Of a DNA stretch of 64,000 bases, positions 29,801-41,649 are shown one piece after another (position 1 is the stretch's first letter; each line of letters begins with the position of its first letter). The stretch comes from Leucaena leucocephala. Its lineage: Eukaryota > Streptophyta > Magnoliopsida > Fabales > Fabaceae. The notes under the pieces were generated by a model. It searched no databases and was not told the origin of the DNA. It was given only the letters and a program-made list of their open reading frames with translations. The DNA lies in the NCBI GenBank assembly GCA_037074615.1, contig CM073558.1, positions 10,354,001 to 10,418,000 on the forward strand, in the 5' to 3' direction. Position numbers and translations under genes: made by a program.

Positions 29801-30152
29801 AGAATGAATTTTCCAAAAATGGGAACCATAATCTATTTTCAGAATTTTTTACCAAATGAACAGTAATTTTTGACAGTTAACTTGTATTAATTGGCTAAGA
29901 ATTTGGTCAAGAACTTATTTTTTCCTTAAATTTAAAGATATTCTCTTCGAGTAAAATTTTTAACCACTTCATTTCAATTTTTCTAGAATTAGTTATGATT
30001 TTTTTAAATTCATTGCCTAATCTGGAATACCATATGAACAATAACTTAAGAAGGAAAAATTCCATATTTAGCTAATGGACTTTCAAGGTTTTGTAAGTAG
30101 TTCTAAATACTACTAAATGGTCCCTAAGACATATGAAGGCAAGGATATTTCA
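26876..30152 (+). mobile_element. Solo LTR of the long-LTR family inside the CACTA
   Basis: Starts TGTCATATCC and ends GGATATTTCA, flanked by a perfect duplication ATAGC (26871-26875 and 30153-30157). At 3277 bp it is the most diverged full-length copy here. It retains the TATAAATACCCCC block at 28301-28313 and both donor-like sites (aaggtaagc near 28430, gaggtagt near 29274). No internal retroviral-type genes are present, so the element was reduced by LTR-LTR recombination. Confidence 0.88.
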
Positions 30153-30980
30153 ATAGCCATATGACCAAATTTATGAACTTAGTAACCATTTTATTACAAA
30201 GACCATATTTAATTTATTACAAACACTATTGTTCTGTAAGGAAGAAAACTCATATGTTCATAATCTTCTTGGCATCAACCGATGGCTTGTAGTGGAGGGA
30301 ACATAAGAATAAAATTTTACAAGTATTCTTACATAATATGGTCAATTGCTAATGATTGCTGTAGAAAATAATTGTACAATAATGATTATTAGCATTAAGC
30401 AAATACAAACCTAATATGAAAAAAACTGAAATATTATTATTCTTACTCCAGTATATATGGTGCAAAGAAACAATCAATATCAGTTTCACCAAGCCTCTTT
30501 GCAATGTACTGAAGTCTTGAAGATTGGGAGGTCCCTTTTGAATAAATCTGAAATGAGCATAGGAATCTAAACTGACCTTGTTTGCCCTTGGAAACCAACT
30601 CAGCTTGCATGTACCTACAATTAATGCAAACACGATGTTAGTTAATGCAAACACTCAACTTGCATGAATTTTGTTATTACATATATTTACATTTAAATTA
30701 GACTTACATTAAAAACACTTAGATGCACCTGGAGGTTAGTTCATTCCTAGGAGTGATAATAGATTTCACATCTACATGGTTAACAAAGGCAGGTGCCCCC
30801 ATGTCACCTACAACTAAATCCATAGGCACGTATCCACATGGAATATTTTGTCAGATGCCAATTGGATCACATGTTGCATATCACTCAAATTGGGAGGTAT
30901 GGGAAGTTCGCTTGGGGATAACGCTACGTGATTCGAAACAAGATGCTTTGGCTATCATATGAAAGTCCTCTTTGCCTAAC
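30153..30980 (-). other. 3' part of CACTA gene 2 region, decayed
   Basis: On the minus strand there are coding-like words but no domain I can name. CACTA elements often carry a Ulp1-like protease domain here; I cannot see its catalytic residues. Confidence 0.3.
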
Positions 30981-32560
30981 TCAGTCTTCAATTAGGACAA
31001 GAGTATCTTCAAATATCACGTCTTCAATTGCCACCTTTAACTGATCATCTTGAATTTGGATGTAGTGGGAAATTTTCCCTAAAATATGGATAGAACCATG
31101 TACAACTAACCTTTTGATAGGATCCTCCATATATAGATCACAAGGTTCAACATCCTCTGACACCGGCTCGACCATGCAACAACTCCCTTTAGTGCTAGGA
31201 CGGGCTGTATGTGAGAGCATTTGTGTGGCACTTGGCTCCTGTTGCCTTGATGTAAATATAGATAACATTTCTTCCTTGATCTTTACCAACCCCTCTTATA
31301 ATCGTGCCTGAATTGAAGCTTCTGTCTATGCATTAGCCTCTACCCAAGCCTTTGCCTTAGCCTCTACCCTCATGGTGGATAATAATGATTCCATCTCTGC
31401 CCTTGGGACATATGGGTAATATTGTGGAGATTCTCCAAAAAAATCTCTTATATTGACACCTCCTCCAACTCCCCTGACATGACCCCATGCTCTTGCTTGC
31501 CTGTGGCAATAATCAATATGTCATTCCTACCTTTTGACTTAAAGGAGCCATGGGCTTCTTGTTGTATAAGATTAACCTATAACATAAAAAGAGCAAACAT
31601 AAGAAATAATATAATTAGTCTACTAAAATAAAATAATACAAGTAATACTTACAATTTTTGCTGCAATCATGCGAGCGTGATCGCTTGTAAATGATCCGCT
31701 CCTTTTTTGGTGAGCACACAACAATTTATCTTCGTGACATTTTGGAGATGGGGGAGCAAGAGTAACACTATGATCAGACTCAGCAGCCTCTTCCTCTTGG
31801 CCCCCAATAAGTCTCTTTCAGCCTTCACGTAACCCCTTGAGACATTGTGTGGGGGTAATAATTATTGAGACTATGTTCAATGGCTTTTGCTCTTTTTTCC
31901 TACAAGACTTGAAGTAGTTAATCCCCAATACATATAAAAGGAAGAAACATAGGAAATGTAAGATTCTTTTTTCACAACATATCAACCCACTATAGCTTCT
32001 GTAGTAGTATGAAGCCTAACAAATTCTTCCCAAGTAGCTTCATAAGCGAATTGATACTTGCTACATGGAGAAGGATGAGGCTGACCATCTTTGCCCTGGT
32101 CATGCACATACTGACGAGCTAGTTGTGTCTTGAATGCCCTCGAACGCTTAGTGCAATAAGACAATGTCTTCTTCTTCAAGACTTCATTGTTGGGAACATC
32201 GTAAGTGAGCTACAATAATTTCCATTGAAAACAGAGTTATCAACAAATAGTTGCATTTTTCGGTATTGGTCTGCATACAATATACAATAGGCAGTTCTTA
32301 TACCCGGATAGAGTCCTAAATTTGATTATTCACGCGATTATCAACAGCATCCCAAGTCTGTATGGCGATGTTAGTCTTGTTATGTGCTAGGAGGCTGACA
32401 TAACTCATGTACTTTGTCTTGTGTTCACAATTGAGTTATAACTTTTGTCAAACTCAATTGGTAGTAATTTCTCTTCCATGCTATCTTTCAAAATATCTTT
32501 CAAATCACTTCTGCCCTTCCTTTGCTTAGAGTCACTTGGAGCATCGCTAGCCTTATTCTG
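30981..32560 (-). pseudogene. CACTA gene 2 (Transposase_24 / TnpA-like), broken
   Basis: Minus-strand words match plant Ptta/En/Spm 'Transposase_24' proteins: KLLPIEFDKSYN then AIQTWDAVDN near 32470-32330, YEATWEEFVRLH near 32020, KAIEHSLNNYYPH near 31880, and a C-terminal part CDLYMEDPIKRLVVHGSIH near 31140. Several stops and frame changes separate the pieces. In active elements the TnpA-like product binds subterminal repeats. The order is consistent with a gene downstream of the transposase on the same strand. Confidence 0.6.
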
Positions 32561-32936
32561 ATTACCACTACCCCTTATCTTTCTATATACTTAATAACAA
32601 AAACAAACATGGTAAATAGAGAAGAATGACTAACCACAACGAAAGAAGTGCAAGTATTTATTGGAGAAAACTACAAAACCTAGATTAAATGAACACGTAA
32701 AAGGCAAAGCATGTACACGAGAAAATAAGTGTCCAGAACACGTACACGACAAAGCACAATGAGAGTGAGAACAGAGAAGAATGACTAACCACAGTGAAGC
32801 AAGATGAAAACCACAGAGCACGACGACTGGCATAATGATAGATGACGTAAAAAATAAGGCTGTATACAACATGAGAAATGAGAAAGGAAGAGATGTGCCA
32901 AGGGGCAGGCTTCGATAACGTATTTTCATTTAAGAC

Positions 32937-33115
32937 TTTTACACCGGTTAACATTTAAATCCGGTGTAAAAATCATATTTTGAATATGAAATGACTAATA
33001 TTTTGAAATTCAAAATAATTTCTACACCGAATAACATGTACAACTGGTGTAAAAAAGTTTTTAGATCACTTTTTACGATGGATAACATGTACAACCGGAT
33101 TAAATATTGGAGTTA
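32937..33115. repeat. Internal cluster of CACTA subterminal motifs
   Basis: Contains ttttacaccggttaac, ccggtgtaaa, ctacaccgaa, aactggtgtaaa and acaaccgg within 180 bp. It lies between the two transposon genes, far from either end, and so may be a promoter-like region for gene 2 or the relic terminus of a second CACTA. Confidence 0.6.
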
Positions 33116-33335
33116 TTTTTTCAAAATAACCCTTTATTAACCATCACTTGTAAGTTACAACAAAATAATATATGCAATTAGAACAATATACTTGTGCTAT
33201 TATTACATCAAAATAATATATGCAATCACATACAAATCAATCAAAATCCACTTCTTCTTCATTCAATTTTGGTAAACCTACTAAAAATGAAGGGGTCTCA
33301 CAAATTGAATCATCATCGTCAATAACCCTTTTTCC

Positions 33336-36270
33336 TTAGAGAGCGACTAACCATCTTTTATTTGCTAGATCAGTGATATAGAACACTTGCTTTGCTTGGT
33401 TTTCCATAATGAAAGGCATACCAAAACTTGTAATATTCAAATTAACCAGTATAAATCCTAACCGATTCACCATAACATCGTTATTTGCATTAGCCCATTT
33501 GCATTTGAACACAGGAACTGTGAATTTGGCATAGTCTAACTCCCAAATCTCCTCAACAATGCCATAATAAGGGATGGCTATTAATTTAGGATTGTTGTCT
33601 TTTGAACTAGAGAAGTGCATAGCTTCAACCACTACATAATATCACTATTATACATACTACTTTTATCATCTAGAGACTTGGTATAAAAGGAATACCCGTT
33701 GATGTTAAATGAATTCCAACATATCACATTAAATTCAGGACCATATACCAACCATATAATTGAATTAGATGCACAATCATCATTTTCAACCTTCTGTTTG
33801 AACTAATGTGCAAAAGATTTATTGTGTTCTCTAATCAATATTTTCTTTGTCATTCTATTATTTTGTTTCTGGACAAACTCTTTATGATCAGCTGTATAGT
33901 TTTCAACTTCATTAATGATATTCAAGATGTGTAAGTGTATTTGCTGCAATTCATTACGATCAACACTTTTCACCAGGATTCTGGTTGACCCCCTATTTGG
34001 CATGGAGTTTAGCGAGACCGATAAGTCATACTTTAGATAGGTAGTGTTAACAAAAATCCATAGCTTGTTTGGAAAAATATTTTTCAACAATAGATGCCTT
34101 TAGCCGATTTGGATTCTTAATGTACCCTTTAAGGATTTTTATGTATCTTTCAAATGAGTACATCCATCGTAAGTATATAGGGCCACACAGTTTTATCTCT
34201 CGCACTAGATGAATGATGAGGTGTACCATGATGTCAAAAAAGCCTGGAAGAAACAATTTTTTAAATTGTCACAAAATAACATAACCCTCTTGCTCTAATT
34301 CATCCAACTTTTTAGTTTCAAAGACTTTACCACATATAGCATTGAAGAAGAAGCAAAGTTGGGTTACAATATGTTTCAAATCATCTTGAAGGATTCCTCG
34401 AATAACTATTGGGAGTAATTGTTGCATCAAGACATGACAATCACGAGACTTTTGGCCTACTAATTTCAAATCTTTCATCGACACAATTTTCTTAAGATTA
34501 GATGAGTACCTAGAGGGAACTTTGATTCCTTATAAACATTCACAAATACTTCTTCTCTCATCCTTGGACAAAATATTAATCTCTTAAACACAATAACTGC
34601 CCTCGCCATTTGTCCTTGGATGTAAATCCTCACGTATTCCTATTTCTTACAAATATAATCTTGCCTTCAAATCGTCTTTGGAACCACCATGTAGATTGAG
34701 AATTGTTCCAACAATGATGTCACACACATTTTTCTCCACATGCATGACATCAATACAGTGCCTTACCTAAAGATGTTGCCAATATAGAAGCTCAAAGAAG
34801 ACAGATCTTTTTTTCCATATATTTTTCTCAATTCTCTTGGTAGTCTTACCGAAAGTAACGTTGATGTCTTTCACCTTTCATAAACCTATTCTCTAGTCAA
34901 TGGCTTTGGAGTATTTTCAAAGTCTTTGCCTCCAAAATTTTTTTTCTTCAGTCGACGTTATGGGTGGCCTTGTCTTAGAAATCTCCTATAACCTAGGTAG
35001 ACTGTCTTTATTCCATGACGAAGTTGATAGTAGCAAGTCCCTTCCTCACAAATGGGACATATTTTATGGGCCTTAACACTATATCCTGACAAATTTCCGT
35101 ATACAGGAAAGTCATTAATTGTACAAAAGATCATGGCCCGCATATTAAATACCTCCTTCTTAATAGTATCAAAAACATCCAAGCCTTCATAGAGCTTCTT
35201 CAAATCTTTGATCAAGGGTATTAGGTAAACGTTTATGTTATTTCCCAGTTATTTCGGTCTTGAGATCAACATAGACAACATTACATACTTGCGTCTCATA
35301 CTCAACAAGGGACATAGGTTGTAAACCACCAAGAAGATGTGCCATGAACTATGTATACTACTAAGGCTACCATAAGGGTTCATGCCATCTATACTGAGTC
35401 AAAGCCTTAGGTTTCGTGGTTCCTTGCTGAACTTGGAAAATAAGTCATCAATCTTCTTTCATTGCAAAGAATTAGCTGGATGATGAAGCTTTTCATCACA
35501 AATCCTTTCAGTCGCATATCATAAAATTTTTTTGCATCATCTTCATTAGCAAAAAGTCGCTTAAACCTTGGTATAATTGGAAGATACCATAACACCTTTG
35601 TAGGAGACTTGTTTGATCTGTACCTTGGTGTCTTACATATTGGATATTTCTCCTCATCTTCAAAATCTTCCCTATACAGTATGCAGTCATTTGGGCATGC
35701 ATATTGCATGCCTAAAGGACATATTATTTTCTTAGCATCATAATAGCATTTGGGTAACATATTTGCTTCTAGAAACATGCCTTGCAACAACTCAAGTAAT
35801 TATGAAAAACCTCTATCACTCCATCCATGCCGTGCTTTAACACTTACCCATCTCAACATCGCATTCAACAGGTTGTATTTTCTGCACCCTGGGTATAGAG
35901 GTTTTTCTATATCATTGCACGTAGTACCATATGTATGTGACCGAATAAAAGCATCATCTCCAACTGTTCAGATGCACTTGACCTTTCCACATTTTCACCA
36001 TGCCATACCCATACTATGTAACTCTTGCAGAACCCCATACAAATTAGATGAGTGTATATATTTATAGGACTTTGTTTCCTTTCATTCAAACAACTCACAC
36101 AAGGACAATAAAACCTTCCATTGTCATCATCACCATTCTGTTTAGCAAACTCCAAAAACTCCTTCACCCTCTCAAATACTCAATACTTGTTTGTTTGGCA
36201 TTTATCAAACTATGATCCATATTTGTTGAAGACTAAAAATAGAAAAATAGAAAACAAGAAAACCTAGCTT
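33336..36270 (-). pseudogene. CACTA transposase (TNP2-type), broken
   Basis: In order along the minus strand: a transposase-associated zinc-binding block (GRFYCPCVSCLNERKQ, 36110-36060); TNP2 N-terminal part (KKIICPLGMQYACPNDCILYR, near 35700); the Transposase_21 core with DGMNPYGS near 35370 and AMIFCTINDFPVYGNLSGYS then KAHKICPICEE near 35130-35050; a DUF4218 block (KSRDCHVLMQQLLPIVIRGIL, near 34430, and YLRWMYSFERYIKILKGY near 34150); and a DUF4216 block (VPVFKCKWANA, near 33500). Stops and frameshifts lie between the blocks. In active elements this protein cuts at the CACTA ends; here it cannot be made. Confidence 0.85.
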
Positions 36271-36504
36271 GCAGCAATGAATAAAATAAAACAAGTAAAT
36301 GACAGCAATGAATCCAGCACAAATAACGGCAAAAGGTACTGCCAGTAGTGCATAAATCTTCAATTCTCGAGATAAGGAGTTCAAAACAAAACTTAACGGC
36401 TGTGAAGGGTCAAGAAGACTTAAACGAGTGAACAAGTGAAAATGACATATGGGAGGTACGAAGGGGCTTTCGATTAAATTAAAGGGTAGTTCATAAGAAA
36501 ATCT

Positions 36505-36690
36505 ACACCAGATAAAATGCAATACTGATGTAGAAATAACTTTTTTCTAAACTGGACAATATATTCTACATAGGTGTAAAATAATATAAATTGAACACTC
36601 TACACCAGATAAAGTGGAAGACAGGTGTAGAAGTAACTTGTTCTAAACCGCTCATTATATTCTACACCTGACATTGATATGTTTGGTTTT
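36505..36690. repeat. Subterminal-motif cluster upstream of the transposase
   Basis: Three copies of 'tctacacc(a/t)ga' with 'ggtgtagaa(g/a)taact' partners in 185 bp, just upstream of the transposase start region. Confidence 0.6.
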
Positions 36691-36991
36691 AAGCTGTTGC
36701 ATTTTTTTGGAAAATAAAAGAACAACATATCATCATAACAAGAAACTTCATTCATTCAGAGAATAAGAAACTTCATTCATTCAGCTTTACTAATAACTTT
36801 ACATCAAAAGTATAAAATTTCCAAACACAATATCTATCTGAATATATAATATATTCTCTCTTTTTGTCATTAAGTACAAAAATAAAATAGGAGGGGCAGA
36901 TAAAGGTTGCAGGCTTTTACTCTTTATCAGACTTAGAGGTCTGGGATTCATTAAAGTTAGTAGAATCAACAGGATGATACAAGCTATCATG

Positions 36992-37246
36992 CTATTGATG
37001 GCGGGGAACTTTTAAGTAGAAAGTTCTAAAACTATCTTTCAGTTTAATAACTTTCTGAGACAGTTCTTCCATTAAGTCCTCTAGAGCATTAAAGCGCATG
37101 ATTAGTTCCTCAAAGTGCTCCATCAAAGTAACAACTAGGGGAGAAGGAGAAGGAACTGCAGGGTGAGGGTCAAGATGTTTGTTTTCAAAATCATCTTTGT
37201 TTCTTTTGTGCGACGGAGAAGGAGGTATGCATGCGAAAGAAGCCAT
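36992..37246 (-). CDS. Unassigned 84-residue frame inside the CACTA 5' region
   Basis: ATG at 37246 opens an intact frame starting MASFACIPPSPSHKRNKDDF. Residues 46-75 (EELIMRFNALEDLMEELSQK and following) have heptad-like spacing suggestive of a short coiled coil. It lies between two subterminal-motif clusters, on the same strand as the transposase. It could be an accessory protein, a captured host exon or chance. I do not recognise a family. Confidence 0.35.
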   Translation of the reverse strand: MASFACIPPSPSHKRNKDDFENKHLDPHPAVPSPSPLVVTLMEHFEELIMRFNALEDLMEELSQKVIKLKDSFRTFYLKVPRHQ

Positions 37247-37429
37247 TGGAGTGTTTAGATAGAAGAAATGAAAAGAAAATAGAGATAAAGTGATGAGACA
37301 AAAGTACTGCTAATAGGAATGGTATACATATGGTTGAGGAATAAGAACAATTTTAGAAAAGAATATCGAAGAATGCAATTGGCCTTCTATCATAATGAGT
37401 ACAAACATTGGGAATCAAAGAAGTGAAAT

Positions 37430-37995
37430 GAACGGCCTGAGAAGGTACAGAGAAAAGAAGTAGGAAAGCATAGATAAGAAACTGAAGAGTCATAATATAA
37501 ACTATATTTAACACCAGTTATATATATTTTACACCGGTTCAATGTAAATCCGGTGTAAATATGTTATCTTATTTACAAAAATGCCACCTTTCATTTGTTC
37601 TAAAAGCTTCTCTGCAAGGTCTGAAGAAGTTAAAGAAAAGAAGTGGGAAAGCATGACATGAAACTAAAGAGTCAGAATATAAAGTATATTTAACACCGAT
37701 TATATATTTTTTACACCAGTTCAATGTAAATCCAGTGTAAATATTTTATCTTATTTACAAAAATACCACCATTCATTTGTTCTAAAAGCTTCTCCGCAAG
37801 GTCTGAAGAAGTTAAAGAAAAGAAGTAGGAAAGCATAGACAAGAAACTGAAGAGTCAGAATATGACGCAACTAATGTACACCTATTGATATTAGTATCCG
37901 GTGTAGTAATTATATTTTACACCGGTGATGTGTTAATCTGGTGTAACTATTTTAACTTATTTATAAAAATACCATCGGTCATTTTTTTAAACCGT
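37430..37995. repeat. Tandem array, about 182-bp unit, three copies, near the CACTA right end
   Basis: The marker 'agaaaagaagt(a/g)ggaaagca' starts at 37451, 37634 and 37816 (periods 183 and 182). Each unit carries a 'tttacacc(g/a)gt' and a '(c/t)ccggtgtaa' motif, so array expansion multiplies putative TnpA binding sites. The third unit diverges at its end. Confidence 0.8.
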
Positions 37996-39118
37996 CTCCG
38001 TAAGGATAGGTTTAAAAATTGGGCTTTAAAAAGCATATTTTGTACCAATGATTGACCAAAATCCAGATAGCATCTAACTAGACCATGGATTCTATCACAT
38101 CCTTACTTTTAACCTCAATTATACTCCATTAGAAGTGATTGGAACCAATTACATGATCATTTGCTTTGAAAACATCAATTTCCAAAGATTTGCTCTTGGG
38201 TACTGTTCATTGTTACTGTTCATTTGGTAATTCTAGAACATGTACCCTACTTTGAAAATTCATAATTAATTGTAGAAAAATCAAAATAATGTGGTTCCAA
38301 TTTCTAATGAAATATATTTCATAAATATTTGAGGGAAAAATATGAAACTGAGGTTCTCTGGTCCAAATGAAATCAGTTTATTGGTTAAAAATCACTGTTC
38401 ATTTGGTAAAAATCTGGAGGTTCCAGTTTCTTGGCTTAACTTCAAAAATTCATTTCTCTTTGGTTACTTATCCAAATGAACTGTGTTACATATGGAATTA
38501 AAGCTCTAGACTTCCTCTTTAATATCACCAAATTTTATAGAAAAATTCGTTCATTTGATATATGAAATCATTGCGTGAACATCACTGCCTCTCAGCACTC
38601 ATTTTATCTCAATTCCAGATCTTACTTGCAACTTTGGAAAATCATAACAATTCGAATATTTATCCAATTAATGCGTTATTGGTGCCAATTTAAAGATCTG
38701 TATCTTATCTAACTTCACACCAAATTTCATACTAAAACTCGTTGGTTTACATATCAAAATCATCGTCACATCACCACGGCCTCACAACAGAGTTACAGAA
38801 ACATACACCTTGCATGCTAGCATATCATCCCATAGTGTCATGTGAGTCATATAACTTATTATACAAACTTAATCATTAACATTTACTCTCTTCCCTTGAG
38901 AGGATCCAGCACCTAAAACATAGTTATGCATGTGGAAGGAATGAGATTTCATGGAAATCCCAATAGCAAGTTACACAAACTATAATATCATGCATGAATA
39001 ATTGTATGCTTAACATGTTATCATGTGATGGGAGCTACTTCATAATGGTACATAAGCAAACTCTAACATGCATATTGTCATGACATAACTTGCAAGGAGT
39101 TGCAATCATTCATACTTC

Positions 39119-40794
39119 TGTAAGGAATTGGAAGACACGCAGTGGAAATTAATTTAAAAATTTTTCCATTCCTTGCCAGGATCTACCGTATGTGTTTAAG
39201 TCAAGTGGGAAGAAGTATTACCCTTAGTGTGCCTCAGCGACTTCCACAGCTTTCGGTCATAACGTTCATAGCTTCTCTCTGCGGCTCGTGCTCCCTTTCT
39301 GATCACAAGAAGTCGATGACTCAGGTCGGCTTCCTCTACTGGTATCCACATGAACAGCGTTCCAACTACGAACGACGTGCTAGCGTCTCTTGTCCCTCCA
39401 GGGCTTTCTCAAGAGTTCGTCCTCTCCATCTCTATTTTGGCAGTTTCTTATCTGTAAACCTTTTGCAGAGTCCCCTTCGGCCTTTCTATGTTCTATATGT
39501 TTCTCTGTGCAAAACGCAGCTCCTAAAATCAGATATATAGGATGCTATGCATATTTCTCTGTCAACCGAATTGGATTTTGGAGTTAATCTTATATTAATT
39601 CCAAAATTAATACAATATCATATATTGTATAATTTTATAAGAAACTAATTAAATAAATAATATCAAATCCGTCCCACAGATTTAATTATCCATTTATTTA
39701 ATTTTAAATAAAGATGAGACTGAACTATATTTGATTTATTCTCATAAATCAAATTTGAGATATCCTATCAATTTGAATTTCAAATTTCAAACGTGATAGA
39801 GATTTAATTTATCCTTATAAATTAAATCTTATAAATATCTCTTATATGAGACATCCTATCAATTTGAATTTCGAATTTCAAACATGATAGAGATTTAATT
39901 TATCCTTATAAATTAAATCTTATAAATATCTCTTATATGAGATATCCTATCAATTTGAATTTTGAATTTCAAATGTGATAGAGATTTAATTTATCCTTAT
40001 AAATTAAATCTCATATATACATATAATGTATATATACGAATTTATATATATATATATATACGAATATAAATATAAATAAATATATATACATCTATCCTGG
40101 ATCATTCATTGAATCTGGACATGTCTTAGATTCAATGAATCTGGACATCATAGCTCGTGTTGGGCTATTTTGTGTGCGACCCTGTAGGCCCATATGAAGA
40201 TGGCAGTGGGCCATTTGCTATACTAGCCCACAAGTCGCAAGCGGTCTCTAGCAAGACATAACGACTACCCAAATCATATGAGGATCGATAAACGATGTAA
40301 CCTTTTATACAACCATATCATGTCCCTTCTGTCACGCGATATTTTGGTCATGGATGAGGCATAGATAATGTCATCCTCCTATTCCTGACCGTTACTTTCT
40401 CGATCCCTGAGTAGTCTGACTATAGAAATGGAACTACTTTTCCATTACAGTATGGCCATACATTTCTCATACTCACTCATCGAGGGGCCCAGTAATATCT
40501 CTCTACGAATGTGAGGGACAAATTCCATCTTGACCATTCACATTCCTCCGCATAAAAAACCACTAAGGCCGAACTTTGATTTATATCTCTATACATCTTC
40601 AAAGTCATACTGGTCTTATTTCATCTGTGCTCCCGCATAGATGATCGACCAGGGACATTTAGGATAATTTCATGAATTATCCAAGGATGGTCATCATAGT
40701 AAACATGCAAATAATATGATAACTCAATTAATAAATTTATAAATCAATAATGTTCATAAGACAATGATTGGCCCCTAGGGCACGATTTCCAACA
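39119..40794 (-). mobile_element. Solo LTR of a different LTR family, 1676 bp
   Basis: Plus-strand ends TGTAAGGAATTGG and GATTTCCAACA, flanked by a perfect duplication ACTTC (39114-39118 and 40795-40799). The minus-strand start TGTTGGAAATCGTGCCC is like many plant LTR starts. It interrupts the long LTR at 'catacttc|atcatcaacatg'. A 132-codon plus-strand frame at 39142-39540 shows no domain. It contains the hairpin array at 39757-40012. Confidence 0.9.
39757..40012. repeat. 91-bp tandem repeat with a hairpin in each unit
   Basis: The marker 'tcctatcaatttgaattt' recurs at 39763, 39854 and 39945 (period exactly 91). Each unit has agatttaatttat, the 4-nt spacer cctt, then ataaattaaatct, a perfect 13-bp inverted repeat. 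Unit ends 'gagatat' and 'atatctc' are also complementary. Confidence 0.88.
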
Positions 40795-41301
40795 ACTTCA
40801 TCGTAACATGATGACATAAGCTCAAGCTCAACCAAACACCATAATCAACAAGCAAGCAAAATAATTAAACAAACATGAGTTATAGTTAGGTATCCTTGCT
40901 ACCTCTTAGCTATCTTGGTCAAGACCTTCTTGAAGTGCTTTCCTTCCTTCACAAATGTCAAAACCTAGCCATTACAACATAATATCAACTTACAACTCAA
41001 CTTGAAATCAAATCCAAGACTAGGTTTTTACTAGCTCCCTTTTTTTCTCTAATTTATGTTTCCTACTTCCACCTTTCCAAAATAAATTCTCATGGTTCAT
41101 TTCCACATAATTTTTCATGTAGAATCCAAATATGAAATCAGAATTTCCAAAATCAAAACATACCAATTGCTACAGTGCCAAACCGAAATGCATGCTCTTG
41201 TTTTTCAAAAATTCTCATTTTGATTCCAATGCTTCCAATACTTATTCTCCTACTTTATCCCCACACAACTTTCCATTTTAAACTCATTGGAAGCATCAAA
41301 A

Positions 41302-41649
41302 TCATGAAATTCCATCATATGAACAGTACCACATACAGTACCAGCAAGAACACAAAACCCTAAATCCAAACATACTTGAATTCATAAGCTTATACCACTT
41401 GATTCTAGCTTGTTTAAGCTTGTCTAAATTATCCATAACATAAAACTCGTATTTTAACCACATATGAGAAGCACTTCCAGCAGCAACCATAAGGGAAATA
41501 TAGCATGAAAACCCCTTAAAACCATGAGCTAACTTGCTAGAACAAAGCTCAAGATCAAGGGAGATGATTACCTTGCTTGTTACTTCACTTTGGTTGCTTC
41601 TTTCTTGGTTGAATGGAAATTTTGCAAGAGTTTCCCTATGGTTCACCAT
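41302..41649 (-). other. Leader frame in the long LTR (115 codons), related to 56273-56497
   Basis: ATG at 41649 lies just downstream of the TATA box at 41677-41684. The frame starts MVNHRETLAKFPFNQERSNQ. The plus-strand copy at 56288 (MVNHRETLAKLIFNQERS) has the same frame with about ten changes in 69 residues, then a stop. Copies in the 47581 and 59616 LTRs keep later parts (VIAAGSGVHIWLEYDFYV) but have lost the start, and the 26876 copy lacks it. No domain is recognised. It could be a chance frame in a leader that is instead spliced. Confidence 0.3.

Larger units (their letters stand above)
25792..38050 (-). mobile_element. CACTA (En/Spm-type) DNA transposon, 12.3 kb, inactive
   Basis: The left terminus CACTACTGCAAAAAAGGC is typical of plant CACTA elements. 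The right terminus TTTTGTACCAATG is a mutated counterpart (11 of 16 positions match in the last 16). A 3-bp duplication ATT flanks it (25789-25791 and 38051-38053), and removing it restores continuity with the sequence at 45095-45110. Both ends carry many TTACACCGGT-type subterminal repeats. It encodes decayed copies of the two usual genes on the minus strand and carries a 3.3-kb solo LTR; without that it is about 9 kb. Confidence 0.92.

Noticed and set aside
39142..39540. 132-codon plus-strand frame in the 1676-bp solo LTR
   Set aside because: Lies inside an LTR and has no domain; likely chance.
39757..40012. CRISPR-like appearance of regularly spaced repeats
   Set aside because: Units are contiguous 91-bp tandem copies without unique spacers, inside a plant LTR.
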